NCBI GenBank assembly: GCA_000733355.1
Contig: JNVV01000033.1
Location: 237,366 to 264,500, forward strand
Origin: Falciphora oryzae
Lineage: Eukaryota; Ascomycota; Sordariomycetes; Magnaporthales; Magnaporthaceae
Reading direction: 5' to 3'
DNA length: 27,135 nt
The notes under the pieces: model-generated
The model's input: the letters and a program-made list of their open reading frames with translations, nothing else
Told to the model about the DNA's origin: nothing
The model's database searches: none
Made by a program: the position numbers and the translations under genes
Shown here: piece by piece, positions 11,166 through 21,059 of the stretch
Numbering within the stretch: position 1 is the stretch's first letter
Layout of the letters: each line of letters opens with the position of its first letter

Positions 11166-13828
11166 CAAAGGCACACCGTGTAATCGCCAGTATTTTTTGG
11201 CGAAGATGCGGATAAGGTCATCCGACTTCTTACCCTCGACTTTAAGGGGGACGAAATGCGCCATCTTAGTAAAGGGGTCTACTATTACCCAGATTGAATC
11301 GCACCCATCGCTTAAAGGGAGGTCCGTGATAAAGTCTATAGCCACCGTTTTCCAGGGCTGGTAATGCAGCTCTATAGGTTGTAAGGGTCCAAAGGGGGCA
11401 TGCCTTAGGGCCTTATTGCGTTGGCACTCCAGGCATCCCCTTACGTATTCCCGGACTTTTGCCTCGATATTGGGCTATTAAAAGTGCCGAGTAATTAACT
11501 CGAAGGTTTTATCCATACCTATATATCCAGCGACTTTTGTATCATATTCGGATTCGAAGACTTCCTTTTGCAGGGCCTCCGTTAGCACCCACAATCTTTC
11601 CTTATAATAAAGGAGGCCATCCTCTACTTCTTCACCCTTTTCGGGCTTTTGGAGGCGACCCTGGTATTCGGGATCCGATATACCAGCTTGCTTAACTTTG
11701 TTAGTAAATTCCGTAGCCCATTTTAAAACTGGAATACTGCAAAGCCGGCCTAGGGATAGGAGGAAAAAAGGTGCTCCTTGCGGCAAAGCTTTTTCCATAG
11801 GGCTATCTCTTTGTCCTTCCAAGGCCGAAATTCTTACTAGGAAGTGTTTTTTTTACAGGATCGTCGTAATTGGCTGATCCTCACTCCCCCCTTTTTTAGG
11901 CTTGTGCTAAGGTAATTTCGATAGCACATCGGCCTTTTCATTTTGCTTTCCTAGCCGGTAGTTAATCATAAACCAATAACCAACCAGCTGTTATGCCCAT
12001 TTAGCTTGCCTTCGATTAAGGACTTTAGCCGTTAGGAAGTATTCGAGGTTCCGGTAATCCGTATAAACTTCTATCCGGTGCTTTGCCCCTTCGAGGTAAT
12101 GCTTCCACCTAGCGAAACAGTCGACGACCGCCAAAAGTTCCTTATCGTGGATTTCATAGTTGATTTCGGCGGGCGACATTTTGCGTAAATGGAAAGCAAC
12201 GGGATGCAGTTTATTGGTTTCGGGGTCCCTTTGGGATAATACCCCTCCAAAGGCAAAGTCCGAAGCGTCCACTTCAACTTGTGCTAAAAGAAATGGGTCG
12301 AAATGCCGGAGTATCGGAGGCGAAACGAAAGCGATTTTAAGGGCTTCAAAGGCCTGTTCCATTTCGGAGGTCTATCGCCATTAGCTTTTAAGCAAGGCGT
12401 TAGCCGTCGTTATAAGCCTAACGATTCCTAAAAACCCTTTAATAAACCTCCTATAAAAGTTGGCAAAGCCGATAAACGACTAGGAGTCCTTAAAGCAGTT
12501 AGGGGCCTTCCATTAGATAATAGCATCAACCTTATCCTTGGATATTGCGATGCCCTCGGGTCCTATTATGTAACCAAAGAACTCGACCTCGTATACCCCC
12601 TAAACGCATTTGCGAGGGGCTACGGCCAGGTTGTGTTTGGTAAGGCGGCGAAGCACCTCCTTTACCAAACTATCGTGTTGTTCCTTAGTTTTTGCGTATA
12701 TTAAAAGGTCATCCAAATACACGAGGAGCCCGGCATCGATAAGGTCCATAAAAATATAGTTCATTATGCTTTGGAAGGTGGCGGGGGCGTTAATAAGGCC
12801 TATAGGCATAACCGTAAACTCGAAAACGCCGTATTTGCAGCGGAAGGCTGTAAGCTATTCGTAACCTTTTTTCATTCGAATTAGGTTAAACCCGGTTTTA
12901 AAATCGATCTTCGTTTTCCATTTAGCATTCCGAAGTCGATCCTGGAGTTCCGTGATAAGCGGGATAGGGCACCGAATCGGGATCGTTTTAGCGTTAACGT
13001 CCCTATAGTCGACCACCACCCTTAAGGGATTAAGGGGGTCTTTCTTTTATGCGAACATAAGGGGCGAACTGTTGGCAGTTTTGCATGGCCTAACTTTGCC
13101 GGTTCGCATATGCTTTTCCAGCTAAGGTTTTAAAACGTCCAGCTCCCTTTGGCTCATTTGGTATAGGGGGTTATGGGTTAATTGGGCTCCTTCCTTTAGG
13201 TGAATTTCGTAGTCCTAGGGCTGATAATCGGGAAAACGGGTAGCGGCTGCTTCCGTTATAATAAGAAGGAACTCCCTAAATTCCTTTGGTACCGATTCGA
13301 GGCTGTCCGAATCTGCTTTGGCCACTTTCTTAGGGGAAGGAATACTATGCCCGTACTTAATGGCTGCAATAACTGCGGGTTCGACCGTTTTCATATCCTC
13401 CCGAAAGCGTAAGCCTTTTAGGGGCCGTAAGTCCTATAGCTTCCAGGCCCGGGGTTTGTTGCACTTCCGGCACTTGTCCGAATCCATGCGGATATTCCGA
13501 AGGTCGCGATCTAATAAGCCCAACGGTGGGTGTTGCCTTTGCCATGCAAAGGGTAGGATAACGTCGCAATTTGGATTTGTAGGACTAACTTCGAACGTTT
13601 CCGTAAAATAGTGCGTTTTATGCCAGAGGGTAACGTCGACCACTAGTTGCTTTCCGGCCTTTGGTTCGACCGCCTTTGAAAAGGTAGTTATAATGCGGGG
13701 AATAGCTTTGTCGACCAAATGCCCTGGAAGCTGCTTGGCTATTTTGTCCGAAATAACCTTCGTATCGCTACCTCCGTCCAAAAGGACCCGAACAGGTATT
13801 TCCTTCGATCCCTTTGCCCGTATATACA
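11166..13828 (-). pseudogene. Element A pol, 5' part: protease, RT, RNase H, integrase N-terminal half
   Basis: Reading leftward from the solo LTR, the protease region has VLLDGGSDTKVIS (about 13780), which keeps the catalytic Asp but has Gly where Ser or Thr is usual. The reverse transcriptase spans about 13100-12500, with VVVDYRDVNAKT, MPIGLINAPATFQ and the catalytic LVYLDDLLIYA (about 12710). RNase H follows with [16 protein letters not shown] and [11 protein letters not shown] (12290-12120). The integrase zinc region has CLECQRNKA (about 11425), then AIDFITDLP and WRLHGVPL, where element B cuts in at 11166. TAG and TAA stops at Trp and Gln positions (for example after RKCV and after RRQAKWA) inactivate it. 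The protease is in frame with gag once the solo LTR and its duplication are discounted. Confidence 0.9.
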
Positions 13829-14329
13829 TGTAACACCCCGCACAGAGCCATGATCAGCAGCCCTAGGGACCGCCACCGGTGGCCTCAGGGGAGGACCCCG
13901 GGTGGTAGCCAGAGGGGCGCAAGCCCTGAAGGACGTGCGGATCAAAAGAGTTTAGCTTTATGACACGCCCGCCGGTTAGCCTCCGCAGATACGGACGCTC
14001 AGCCCGGTTAGGGCGCACCCAAGCTCCGAACCCTGATAAGGGGACAAAGCATAACCAGCCCCGTACGGACGCCGCGGAGGAAGAGGCGTGCCGACGGCAA
14101 CCGAAGGACGGCCGGACGGCCAGGCATAAGAAGGGCCCGAAGGACCCCCTTGTGAAGGGAGTCTGGAGGGCAAGCTATCGTTTCTGTTTTATCTTTACCA
14201 TAGGCTGGTTTAGCCCTGCACGAATACGACTGTTGAGCTGCTAGACCTCTGAGATCTCCTTGAGAGAACCCCCCCTTTTCAGGCTTGACACTGCTGTAGC
14301 TTGCTATAGTAGGGCTGAGACCTGTTACA
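13829..14329. mobile_element. Solo LTR of a third Gypsy family, inserted in element A
   Basis: A 501-bp GC-rich block begins TGTAACACC and ends CCTGTTACA. It is flanked by a perfect 5-bp duplication ATACA at 13824-13828 and 14330-14334. No internal domain remains, so it is the product of LTR-LTR recombination. It separates gag from protease of element A. The insert plus duplication (506 bp) accounts exactly for the frame offset between the two. Part of its right end (about 14228-14275) resembles the reverse complement of 26395-26440. Orientation cannot be told. Confidence 0.93.
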
Positions 14330-17110
14330 ATACATACGGAGGATCGGCCTTGCGAGCTCTTTATCCGTTAAAGGCCTTCGGGCAGCAGCGATGGTCGATG
14401 GTTGTTAACAGTCATCGTCTAATTCCGAATCTAACAGTTCGAAAATTCGGGATTTGGTAAAGGCGTTTTCTTTCAGGGCTTTCGAAACGAGGCCGGCGAT
14501 TTTGGCCTTTTTGGCCTGTGGCTGTTCCTCCTGTTCGTCCGTTGCAGGGCGTTTAGGGATGGATTTAGCTCCGGCCGTTTTTGCAGGTGCAGAAGGAAGT
14601 TCTTTGCCGTTGGTGTCCTTTTTAGCGTAGTATTCCAACGTATGGTGCCCTTCTTTTCCGCAACGCCAGCAATCGGCTTTCGCCAACTTTCGTGCGTCGA
14701 TATCGCGTTATTCGACCCCTTCGAGTGCCAGTTTGGTCGTAGTCCAAACGTTACTTTTTTTGTCGGCCTTATCGTTAGCCTTTTTTCCAAAACGGGAGCT
14801 TGAGGATGGATTTTGGCTTTTGTCTTTGGAGCCTTTGCTTTGGCGACGGCCCGCGTTCGAGCGCTCCGAAGTCGAAACGGGCTCGTTTTTTCCCTTATCC
14901 TTCGGGGTTAGCCCAGGGTCTTGGAGCATAACCTCGTGGATTTTGCCGGCTTCCTGGATTGCGGCGAGGAATTTTTCGTCCGTATTAAGGACTCCTCCGC
15001 AACGGGAATATACCAATTTGGTAATTTCCTTTGGGAGGGTGCGGGAAATGTGCTCCTTAAATATAACGCCCGACCATTGCACTGCTTCGTTAAGGTCGAG
15101 AAGTTTAGTAAGGTATTAAACGGTATTTCCCTTATATTTAAGCTCCCTTATTTTTTTGGCGTTACGGTGGTGTTCGGTGGCGTCCCGGAAGCGTTCCTGT
15201 AGGGCCGCCGAATAAGCCCGCCAGTTATTTTCAAGTTGCGCGCTTCGAAGGGACCGAAGGCGTTGATGGTGCTAAACTTGTGCGTTTTCCGTAAGTAGGG
15301 ACCCGACCCAGTTGATTTTAACTATATCGTTAGGAAAGCTTTCGACGTAGGTTTCCATATAGGAGGTAACGCGAAGCCACTATGGCCTAAATTTAGCCAG
15401 GTTTTTGCCGTCGTAACTGGGTGGCTTATTAAGCTGGATTGGGTTAATGACAGCCGTAGGGATCCGACTATGCGGGTAAGCAGTTCCCTATTGGATGGCT
15501 TTAATAAGGTCTCGCAAATCGGGGTCTTTAGAGGCCCGTCCGTTATTTTCGGGGGCATCGTTTTCCGAGGAGTCCGAAGGTTTTAAAGGTTCCGAAGGAA
15601 TAGCAATATGCTCGAGAGGTTCGTTAGGTAGCCCCTAGGGAGGCCCCTGAGCGAATCCTCCGAGGCTTCCGGAATGCCTGGGACCTGCCGTGGCGGCTTT
15701 GTACTGTTGTTGGGTAGCGAAGGCAATAGCCCGAACTTGTTGCCGTCGGAGGTTATCGGACGATAGGGGGTCCTGAAAGTCCTGGCGTGATGATGCCGAC
15801 GTTTTAAGCGCCGATTGGGGCAATGGTTTCTCCGTGGAAGGGACGGGTTTTTCCCTTTCTGGAGTGCTTTAACGTGAGCCCGGTGGAAGGGACGACCTTT
15901 AAAGGGCCGAAAGTACCGTAGCTGATCTAAGCCGCCTTCCTTGTGCCGCAAATCGCCGGCTTTCCCGTACGGCGTCCTTAACAAGCTGGTAAGTTTGGGC
16001 CAATATGCGTCGCTCGGCTTTAGTGAGGGCTTCGGGCGAAACATGCTCCTTAGTTAGGAGATCCTGGATCTGGGCATCTTTATCGACGGCCTAGTTAGTA
16101 ACTCCCTTTTCGAAAGTGGAAAATCGTGCTTGTAGGTCCTGCAAGTGGTTTTATTGGGCCTGAGTAACGTCCCGGGGCTGAATTAGGGCTTCCGAACGGA
16201 TTTGTTGTTTTTCGGCCAAAGTGGCGACCGTAGCCCAAATTTGTTATGCAAATGCCTGGCTTTTTCCGATAATCCGTTGCCGGAATGCCTTTTGTTAATC
16301 GGCGGAAGCGATTAGGCCTTCCTTATATAAGGAAACGACGGTATGGTACGCGTGGGTAATGCGGTCGTAATAGGTTTTAATTTCGCGGATTTGTTCCCGA
16401 TCGGCGAGGATTTCCCGGCTCACACCTCGGGATAGGACCGAAATTGCTTCGTGCGTACTGATAAATTCCCGCTGGATTTCGGTCATCCAGCCCGGTGGGT
16501 TTTAAAGGCGTCCCACAGATATAAGGGCTTATTGTTCGAGGGCTATGTCGAAAGGGGGTGCCAAATAAAGGATAAGTGCCCCTTGATCGTCGAGCATAGG
16601 GGTATTTTGACGTTTTTCCGGTGTAGACTGGGAGGGGCTTTCAGGGGCTTTTCCGGCCGCTTTTTCAGATTGGGCCGGCATCGTATCGGCAGGTATACCG
16701 GAATCGCTGGGTAAAAAAGGGGATTCCGTTAATTCCCCGGCTGGTATGCTAAAATCGTTTGGTAAAAAAGGAGATGTCGTTGCAAACGAGATGAGGGGGT
16801 CCGGTTCCCTGTACTTTTGGGCAGCGTAAAATCCCAAAGGTACAAGGGAGATTTTCCGGCCTTTTTTGGAGTCCCGTGATTTCGCTAGGGCGATTGAGAG
16901 GGTGAAACGACCCTCTTGTATATTCTTTTCGCTTTTACCCGTTCGAGAACACCGGTGACAGTTAAAATGTTTGTGGTGTGGCCCTAGGGTTTTATTCGCT
17001 AAAGAAGGCAATAGTTGGGGCTTAGGGGTGCCGATTGATAGGGCCTTTCCAGAGCTTAGGAGGAAAGATAGTGAGGCTTCCGTTAGGGGGCAGAGCGAAG
17101 AAAGATTATT
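14330..17110 (-). pseudogene. Element A gag
   Basis: One minus-strand frame runs from the 5' LTR to the solo LTR with several stops. No ATG is visible near its N-terminus; the frame is open from the LTR edge. Segments include a Pro/Ser-rich region (about 16560-16990), a coiled-coil-like helical part (16100-16486), the gag core around 15050-15450, a Lys/Ser-rich linker (14760-14900), and a zinc knuckle CWRCGKEGHHTLEYY at about 14640-14680. The fourth knuckle ligand, normally Cys, is Tyr (TAC), one G-to-A change from TGC. A Lys-rich QPQAKKAKIAG stretch follows. Stops occur for example near 15630, 15480 and 15115. Confidence 0.8.
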
Positions 17111-17395
17111 TGTAACAAGGGGTTAAAGACGGCTTGGAGAAGGATTTTTATATTGCAGATAATCTTTTTATGGGCTTAAGAGATGCTTGAGGAAGAAGGA
17201 ATCTTTTATGGAGGACATAGGAGATAGCAGGGTTTATATAAACCACCTTGTGATCCGTGCGAAGTATTGAATACATGATTTACACTGCCCTTCCGGCCTT
17301 CGGCCTTTGGGCCTCGGGGCCGTTAGGCACTTATACCGGTTCCCGGACCTTCTGTGGGGCCGATTAGGTAAGTCCACAGGTTCTTCCGTGTGACA
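17111..17395 (-). repeat. 5' LTR of element A
   Basis: This 285-bp LTR (plus strand TGTAACAAGG to GTGTGACA) pairs with 1870-2154. The element reads away from it to the left. The first bases beyond it on the minus strand (AATAATCTTT) do not begin with TGG, so no standard tRNA primer site is evident. Confidence 0.92.
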
Positions 17396-18205
17396 ATATG
17401 TGCCTTTTGTACGCGATATAATGTATTTATCGAAATGCTGGATCTATTCCAAACCGAGCTCGTTCGTAGTCCACCCGTTAGCGCTCGTTACGATAACCCA
17501 ATTACGTGGAAGGTCGGTTTCCGAATACCAATTAGCTAGGTGGTACTAGCCTTTAACAATAATAAAAAGAGGGATCGCCCAGCCGCAACAGTTAACCCTT
17601 TGGATAACTGTAGCCTATTCCCGGTTGCCAGGCTAAACCAGCTTCGCTTTGCTACGGCCTTCCGATGTTGTAATAACCATAACGGCGGTAATCATGCCTA
17701 TAAGGAAGCCGGTTTCGTCGAAGTTGTAAATGTCGTTATCTAGGATGCCATATTTGGCTACAGTGTTCCGCACAAGGTCGAACCACGCAGAAACGAGCTT
17801 GGGATTTTCGCATTTGGCCTTTTGGTAGTCGTACTTTCGAATCCAACGCGTGCCGAGCTCCGGGCGGCGTTTGACGAACCTCGCGACCCAATTGGTCCCG
17901 ACGGTGGCCGCGTCGCGTTCGGCGAGCAGTCGGTTGGCTATATCTTTAATACTAAAAGGCCGGGGAGGGAATGCTCGGGAATCCAGCTCGAGTATGTATT
18001 TGATAAGCGCCTTTTTTTCGGATTTCGTTAATTTCCGAAAGTTGGGTTTGCTGTCGCGTCGAGCAGGTTGGCCGCTCTTGCGCCGGGCGAGAGTAGAATA
18101 GTTAACCGCGTAGATCTTGGCGGCACTCCGGACGCTCAATTTTAGGTCCGATTTGATGGCCTGAAGGGCCAGGATGATCCTGCTTTCGTCGCTTATGTTC
18201 ACCAT
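17396..18205 (-). pseudogene. Pogo/Fot1-like transposase, N-terminal half, with premature stops
   Basis: ATG at 18203-18205 opens a reading frame with a psq-type helix-turn-helix (residues ~5-55, with SVRSAAKIYAVNYSTLARR) and a CENP-B/Tc5-type DNA-binding region (~65-140, with NWVARFVKRRPEL). The start of the DDE nuclease follows, with the first catalytic Asp in YNFDETGF (~165). Three in-frame stops (TAG at about 17633, 17614 and 17545, plus another near 17450) sit where Gln or Trp is expected. The frame continues as a recognisable DDE domain to TKGTY and is then cut off at the element A boundary, before the second catalytic Asp. About half the usual ~540 residues remain. It would bind the TIRs and catalyse excision if intact. 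Confidence 0.88.
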
Positions 18206-18253
18206 TGTTTGTTGTGGAAATGTTCGTGAATAAAGTCAATTGACGCGTGGACG

Positions 18254-18320
18254 CGTGTCGGTGATCCACTCGGTGGTTTGATCCACTCGGTGGTTTGATC
18301 CACTCGGTGGTGAACTACGT
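18254..18320 (-). repeat. Right terminal inverted repeat of the pogo-like element
   Basis: This is the reverse complement of the left terminal repeat, with three 17-bp units instead of five, ending ACTACGT next to the TA duplication. The inner edge CGTGTCGG matches the inner edge of the left repeat, beyond which A is inserted. Confidence 0.88.
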
Positions 18321-18824
18321 TACCATTGGTTTCCAATAACCCGAATTTTATGCAAATTGAAGGAGAATTGATTGTGTAGGCGTGCGTGGAAGTAGGCGGC
18401 CGGTTTTGGACATGAAGTGGAAAAATGAAGAATCCGTCGATACTTTTGTCCTACCCTCCCTCACCCGGATGCGCCCAATGGTGGCCTGCCACCGTCCCGA
18501 CCCCTCGGCTTGCTCACTTGGGAGGCCTCTGGGCTCGCAGCCTGACTGTAGACAGACACTGAGCTGGCATATTTCTCTTACCCCGCACACTTCCATCCGT
18601 TACTTATAGAAAAAAGCCTTGCCAAGGTCTCATGATCTCCCGCCGCATCCTCGCCAAACTTGACTTCATCCACATAAAGTGCCAGGGCCCGTCGTTTGGA
18701 GGAATCATTGGAACTGTCATCAGGTTTAGTGTGCCCGCATCTCGTTTTCCTATCAGCAGAGACGAACAACACAGAGGACATCGAACGGCCCGTGACCTCC
18801 CGACGCCGGTTGGGCCAGCTCCCC
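18321..18824 (+). promoter_or_regulatory. Upstream region of the HET gene
   Basis: About 500 bp between the pogo-like element and the chosen HET start codon. It contains CCAAT on both strands close to the transposon end (18325-18337). Open frames on both strands here show no domain. Transcription start and promoter elements cannot be fixed. The transposon end is near enough to influence expression, which is inference. Confidence 0.35.
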
Positions 18825-21052
18825 ATGGCGGAGCCACCGAGAATGCCAGGTTTGGCGCCGCAGGAGATCATCCAGCACGAGCCAGGCTGCAAGAAGAGCG
18901 GAGAGTATCCCTTCATCGACCCCGAAGGTGGATTCGCGATATGCCAGGGTTGCGACGCGAGGTTTGACTACGACGATGTCCCAGCGGCCCCTGCAATTGC
19001 CCCTTCGCCTTCACCATCCAACCCTTATCGTGGTCCGGATGATCCAGATAGCTCCGATTTGTCTGATACCGGCCAAGAGCGTGGCCAGGCTGACCCGGAT
19101 AGCTCCGGTTTGTCTGATGCCGGCCAGGACCGTGGTCAGGCTGACCCAGATAGCTCCGGTTTGTCTGATAGCGGCCAAGAGATCGATGACATATCAACTT
19201 CTTCGCCTGCTATCGCAGCCTGCGGAACGTCCTGTGCGAAATGGACGAGCTTGCCCAAATTTGGACGATATTCCATGGGCAAGGGAATCGATCCTTTTGC
19301 CTGCGAAACGAAGTGTCAAGCATGCGGCATCATCCAGCGAGCAGTTGGACATAGAAAGGATGGACTACTCCGTATGAACCACCTGCAAGTTGACACCCGG
19401 GTTCGCAAGGAATTTTCCTTGTTGACGGTCAAGTTCGTATTCGGACGCCAAGCGACATTTCTCTTGGGCGCCATCAAAGGTAGTTCAGTAGTTCTTTTTT
19501 TTTACCATCTACGGTGGAAGCTGGTAGGAGTGCTGATTACGCTGAAACAACAGGCACTCCGAATCCATGGAACCTGAAGGGATTCTTTCCATCGGGCGCA
19601 CGCTCAGCCGCACGCTCAGTCCGCAGCCTGAAGGCTCGTGTTGGCCCCTGGCTGCATAACTGTACTACCAAGCACGCCAGGTGCCGTCCGCCCCCGACTG
19701 ATCCGCTTCTTCCCACAAGGGTGCTGAAGCTCGGCCCCAACGCTTCGAGCACGGTTACCCTATGGGAAACCAAAGGCAGCACAGGTCGCTATATATGCCT
19801 AAGCTACTGTTGGGGGAAAGGCGCCTTCACCAAAACCACTCCGGACACTTTCGAGAGTCATATGCGAGGCATCGATCCAGGCACATTGGCACAAACATTT
19901 CAGCACGCTATCAAGATCGCTCGCGCGTTAAACGTGCAATACCTCTGGATCGATGCGCTCTGCATCGTCCAAGACGGGGAAAACCCCGACGACTGGAACC
20001 GCGAATCAGGCCGGATGGCCGACGTTTACCGCAACTCATACCTCACCTTGGCCGTAAGCTGGGCCGACTCGGTCGACGGCGGCTGCTTCCCTCTCCGGCG
20101 GAGTGTCAGGGTGGGACCTGTGAGGGTGTGGGAGATGGAGCACTTTCCCAACAATCCGACTCCGGGTGCCCCAGGGTCCATCGCCTTCCCCCTCCTAACG
20201 CGAGCGTGGGCTTACCAGGAGCGCATGCTGGCGCCTCGGGTCCTTTACATTGGCCGCCAAGAGCTGCTGTGGGATTGCCGTGAGTGCCGCACATGCGAGT
20301 GTGAAGGGGCAGGACATTTGATCCACGAGGTACGGAAGCTTGAGTTTCACGACATCACCACAAACAAGCCTGGGCAGGGTGGCCGACGCACTCCACAGAT
20401 GCTCTATCGACAAATGGTTATTCAGTACTCGGCACTGCAAATGTCATACGCCACAGATAGGCTACCTGCATTTTCCGGGCTCGCCGAGGAGATGAAGCGC
20501 GCGAACGGCGGGACGTATCTGGCTGGCCTGTGGAGGGAAACGCTGGTGGCTGATATGTGCTGGTACCGAAAAGATCCGTCTGCTCGGATCTCCTGGAGGG
20601 CGCCGAGTTGGTCCTGGGCATCGGTCGACGGGCAAGTTCATTACAACCAGGCGCTTTTCGACTGGCCAGACGAAAAATTCTTGCAGCATGCCGAAGTGAA
20701 AGAAGCCCAATGCACCTCGGCAGGTGACACGAGCACCGGACAAGTTGTGGGCGGTTTCGCCGAGCTCGAGTGTTCCTTGCTTCCTGCTGCTTTGAAGGGG
20801 ACGAAGATCCATATTGACTCCCTGGAACTACATTGGTATCCTGATTGGGAACGCGAAATGGAACCAGACGGGAAGTATTTTCTAATTCCAATGATCATGG
20901 CGGATTGGACCTTGAACGCCCTTATTGTCAAATTTACCGGTCGGGGAGCGACGGAGGTTGAACGCCTCGGGCTGGCGACGGTTTCCCAATCTCCGCACTC
21001 GAATAATCCGAAGATCCCCACCGGTGATAAGCAGATTGTTAGGATCGTGTAG
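18825..21052 (+). CDS. HET-domain protein, two exons, about 717 residues
   Basis: HET proteins act in fungal heterokaryon incompatibility and cell-death signalling. The HET frame has no ATG before its core (19862), so an upstream exon is required. Exon 1 starts at ATG 18825 (CCCCATGG context) and runs to 19479. A 74-nt intron (19480-19553) restores frame, and the joined length is an exact multiple of three. Conserved blocks in the predicted protein are YICLSYCWG (~298), YLWIDALCIVQD (~348), GRMADVYRNSYLTLAVS (~370) and RAWAYQERMLAPRVLYIG (~437). All are intact, with no premature stop. The N-terminal ~220 residues have CQGC and CETKCQAC pairs and three 17-residue repeats. A longer intron from a GTATGA donor at 19372 to the same acceptor also keeps frame. 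It is GC-rich and free of RIP-like stops, unlike its neighbours. Confidence 0.88.
19041..19193 (+). repeat. Three 51-bp in-frame repeats in HET exon 1
   Basis: Units begin at 19041, 19092 and 19143 and encode variants of DPDSSGLSDAGQDRGQA. The third diverges after GQE. Being a multiple of three and in frame, they are protein repeats whose number can change without breaking the gene. Confidence 0.9.
19480..19553 (+). other. Predicted intron of the HET gene
   Basis: Donor GTAGTT at 19480, a T-rich tract at 19492-19503, branch-like GCTGAT/GCTGAAAC at 19532-19548, acceptor ACAG ending at 19553. The 74-nt length is typical of filamentous fungi, and splicing joins the two frames as Gly-Thr-Pro-Asn-Pro-Trp. 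The alternative donor at 19372 gives a 182-nt intron. Confidence 0.65.
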
Positions 21053-21059
21053 ATATTTC

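Larger units (their letters stand above)
1870..17395 (-). mobile_element. Gypsy/Ty3 chromovirus element A (nested, inactivated)
   Basis: Two 285-bp LTRs (1870-2154 and 17111-17395) bound a minus-strand gag-pol unit. Element B (8,030 bp) and a 501-bp solo LTR are inserted in it. Without them and their duplications the element is about 7.0 kb, normal for a chromodomain Gypsy element. Gag, protease, reverse transcriptase, RNase H, integrase and chromodomain follow in Gypsy order. All coding segments fall in one reading frame once the inserts are discounted. Flanking pentamers are ACACG (1865-1869) and ATATG (17396-17400), which differ by two C/T transitions. That fits a mutated target duplication, though it is not proof. 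Many premature stops make it non-autonomous. Confidence 0.9.
1769..18320 (-). mobile_element. Pogo/Fot1-like DNA transposon, internally deleted, carrying nested retroelements
   Basis: The two ends match as inverted repeats starting ACGTAGTTCACCACCGAG. Each is flanked by a TA dinucleotide (1767-1768 and 18321-18322), the target duplication expected of Tc1/mariner/pogo elements. The transposase lies on the minus strand at the right end. Its left part is missing, so only about 1 kb of transposon remains once nested element A is discounted, against roughly 1.8-2 kb for a complete Fot1-type element. It lies about 0.5 kb upstream of the HET gene. It is non-autonomous because the transposase lacks its C-terminal half and has stops. 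Confidence 0.8.

Noticed and set aside
13960..14244. A 94-codon frame inside the solo LTR
   Set aside because: It lies wholly in an LTR with defined ends and has no domain.
20418..20891. Long minus-strand frames antisense to HET
   Set aside because: They are shadows of a GC-rich coding region and show no recognisable family.
19514..21052. HET as a single-exon 512-codon gene starting at 19514
   Set aside because: That start is GTG, and the frame has no ATG before the HET core. The two-exon model from 18825 is better supported.
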